Below, in pieces: positions 62,843-64,000 of a DNA stretch of 64,000 nt. Source of the DNA: JACCXG01 sp963785755 (GTDB lineage Bacteria > Acidobacteriota > Vicinamibacteria > Vicinamibacterales > 2-12-FULL-66-21); assembly GCA_963785755.1 (NCBI GenBank), contig CAWAXG010000060.1:1-64000 (forward strand). Direction: 5' to 3'. Under the pieces are notes generated by a model. That model was not told where the DNA came from, did not search any database, and saw nothing but the letters and a program-made list of their open reading frames with translations. How positions within the stretch are numbered: position 1 is the stretch's first letter; each line of letters opens with the position of its first letter. The position numbers and the translations under genes were made by a program.

Positions 62843-64000
62843 TCATCGTGCGGGCCGATCCGTAATTACCCTCTCCGCTGTGTCGATCCACGCGAGCGCG
62901 GCCTCGAGCGGCCGGTCGCGTCCGGCCAGCAGATGCGTGCGCTCCAAAGGCACGACTTCGTCCGGAATCACGCCGCGTCCCTCGAGCCGAGTGCCGTCCG
63001 ATGTGACGAAATCCCCGTAGGCGTGGATCAGCACGTCGCCGTTCGGCAACCGCGCGAACAGCGCGGGAAGCGCCTGCCCCATGCTGCGTTGCCCGAATAC
63101 CCGCACGCGGCCGAGTGACTGCATACCGCCGGCAAAACACTCGGAGGCGCTGCCGCTGAGCGCGTCGACGAGAATCGCGACCGGTCCCGCAAACGGCGTC
63201 ACCCGCTCCCCTTTCGCATTCACGCGCCGGGGATTCACGTTGAACCGGAGGTCGCTGTTCTCGCGGGTCTTCATCACGCCAAGCGCCTTTCGCTCGTCGA
63301 TGAAATGACCGGAGATTCCCATCAGCATCGCAGCGAGACCACCGGGGTTGCCGCGAAGGTCGACGACGATCCCGTTCGACGAGCGGAAGTCGTCGACGGC
63401 TTCGGCGAACGGCTCATCGACCGCCGTCATCCAGACGTTGAAGCCGATGACTCCGGCCATCCGGCCGCGTGGTGTCTGTGCGCGGTGGGCGTTGACGCGC
63501 ACGAACATGGTCGGCAGATTGCCGACGGTTACCCGCTGCCCGATCTCCTCGCGTCGCTCGACCGTCAGCGCGACCTGCTTACCGACACCGTCCTCGAACG
63601 TGATGTTCGCGCGCGATCCCGGAGGACCGCTCAGGCGATTGTGCGCGAGCCGCCACGCTTCGACCTGAAGAATACGCGGTTCCAACGCCTCCGACAGCGT
63701 CGCGAGTAGGGTCTCCATACGGGCCTGGTCGACGCTGACGAGCTTCCAGCCGGTCTTCACGCCCGCCGCCATCGCGGCTCCTGATGGATCGACTTCGGTA
63801 ACCACGAGGTCTCGGTCGATCAGACGCACGTCGAACCCGGCGCTGCCGCCGAGATCGCGCGGCAGGTCGGAGACACTATCGGGAGTGCCCGGAATGATCG
63901 CAAAGTGCGACTGGCCGAGCCGCCCGAGCATGTCGCGCAGCACTGCCCGCATTTCGCCAATGGAACGGGCGGCGGCGGCCTTGGGACGGAGCTCGGTCGC
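62843..64000 (-). CDS. S41 family (C-terminal processing) peptidase, 5' end outside the window
   Basis: The frame is open to the window edge and continues coding beyond the first ATG (63952). A PDZ-like part is seen in DRDLVVTEVDPSGAAMAAGV and KTGWKLVSVDQARMET. The tail-specific protease core follows: SSNGIVVDLRGNPGGLAAML, FAGPVAILVDALSGSASECF with the nucleophile Ser in the SGSASE motif, and VRVFGQRSMGQALPALFARL. The Lys of the classical Ser-Lys pair is replaced or moved (GQRSMGQA instead of G..T.GK), as in some family branches. The final part is GRGVIPDEVVPLERTHLLAG. It is probably exported, but the signal is not visible here. Confidence 0.85.
   Translation of the reverse strand, partial: ATELRPKAAAARSIGEMRAVLRDMLGRLGQSHFAIIPGTPDSVSDLPRDLGGSAGFDVRLIDRDLVVTEVDPSGAAMAAGVKTGWKLVSVDQARMETLLATLSEALEPRILQVEAWRLAHNRLSGPPGSRANITFEDGVGKQVALTVERREEIGQRVTVGNLPTMFVRVNAHRAQTPRGRMAGVIGFNVWMTAVDEPFAEAVDDFRSSNGIVVDLRGNPGGLAAMLMGISGHFIDERKALGVMKTRENSDLRFNVNPRRVNAKGERVTPFAGPVAILVDALSGSASECFAGGMQSLGRVRVFGQRSMGQALPALFARLPNGDVLIHAYGDFVTSDGTRLEGRGVIPDEVVPLERTHLLAGRDRPLEAALAWIDTAERVITDRPAR

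Overview
The window is GC-rich bacterial chromosome. It most resembles an acidobacterium, probably of the Vicinamibacteria type. That placement is inferred from the futalosine menaquinone genes (mqnE, mqnD), the TonB receptor with a carboxypeptidase-regulatory-like N-terminus, the style of the integrases and the many conserved but unnamed proteins. No rRNA or marker phylogeny was possible.

Left arm (1-10.6 kb): a worn accessory region. It holds a secreted-protein gene broken by many frame changes, a roughly 1.17-kb IS481-like element with a dead transposase, an intact pair resembling the LuxC/LuxE fatty-acid reductase, a deletion scar that appears to join the start of hsdM to the end of hsdR, more transposase fragments, and a Tat-exported enolase-superfamily enzyme with a secreted RraA-like aldolase. 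It ends at tRNA-Arg(ACG), next to fused remains of a tyrosine and a serine recombinase. This looks like a tRNA-anchored island in decay.

Core part (10.7-64 kb): moaB-moeA (molybdenum cofactor) is followed by a peroxiredoxin-like gene with an in-frame UGA exactly where the catalytic Cys should be, plus a good bacterial SECIS hairpin 21 nt downstream. This predicted selenoprotein is the most notable item. Then come sodA, nadA, mqnE and a YjbQ protein. A cobalamin riboswitch heads a B12 uptake operon (TonB receptor, BtuD, BtuC, BtuF, COG2102 ATPase). mqnD follows. A complete Suf Fe-S cluster system reads leftward (sufA, B, C, D, S, U, a DUF59 factor, then iscR and a second cysteine desulfurase). 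After rmuC there is a mixed metabolic stretch (SIMPL protein, FGE-fold protein, aminotransferase, homoserine dehydrogenase, CaiB-type CoA-transferase), a PilT-like protein with an altered Walker A, and menG/ubiE. The iron region has a DtxR-family regulator, a textbook sigma70 promoter overlapped by an 18-bp palindrome, a membrane-anchored DtxR/FeoA-like protein and FeoB split into two overlapping genes. It is followed by head-to-head queD/queC, a DUF4097 repeat lipoprotein, nagA with an internally deleted ROK gene, a DUF5615-like PIN protein and a deoxyhypusine-synthase-like protein. A signalling and protease block (sigma54 activator, subtilase, HD-GYP/GAF/GGDEF protein) leads to flavoreductase, BON, fabI, acetamidase, an RG-rich Cys protein and a partial S41 protease.

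Two genome-wide traits stand out. Several intergenic spacers carry period-7 tandem arrays of different heptamers. Several otherwise well-conserved genes (moeA, sufB, btuB twice, the subtilase) each carry what looks like a one-base insertion, which suggests consensus errors. The left-arm pseudogenes instead show mostly one-base losses, as expected for real decay.
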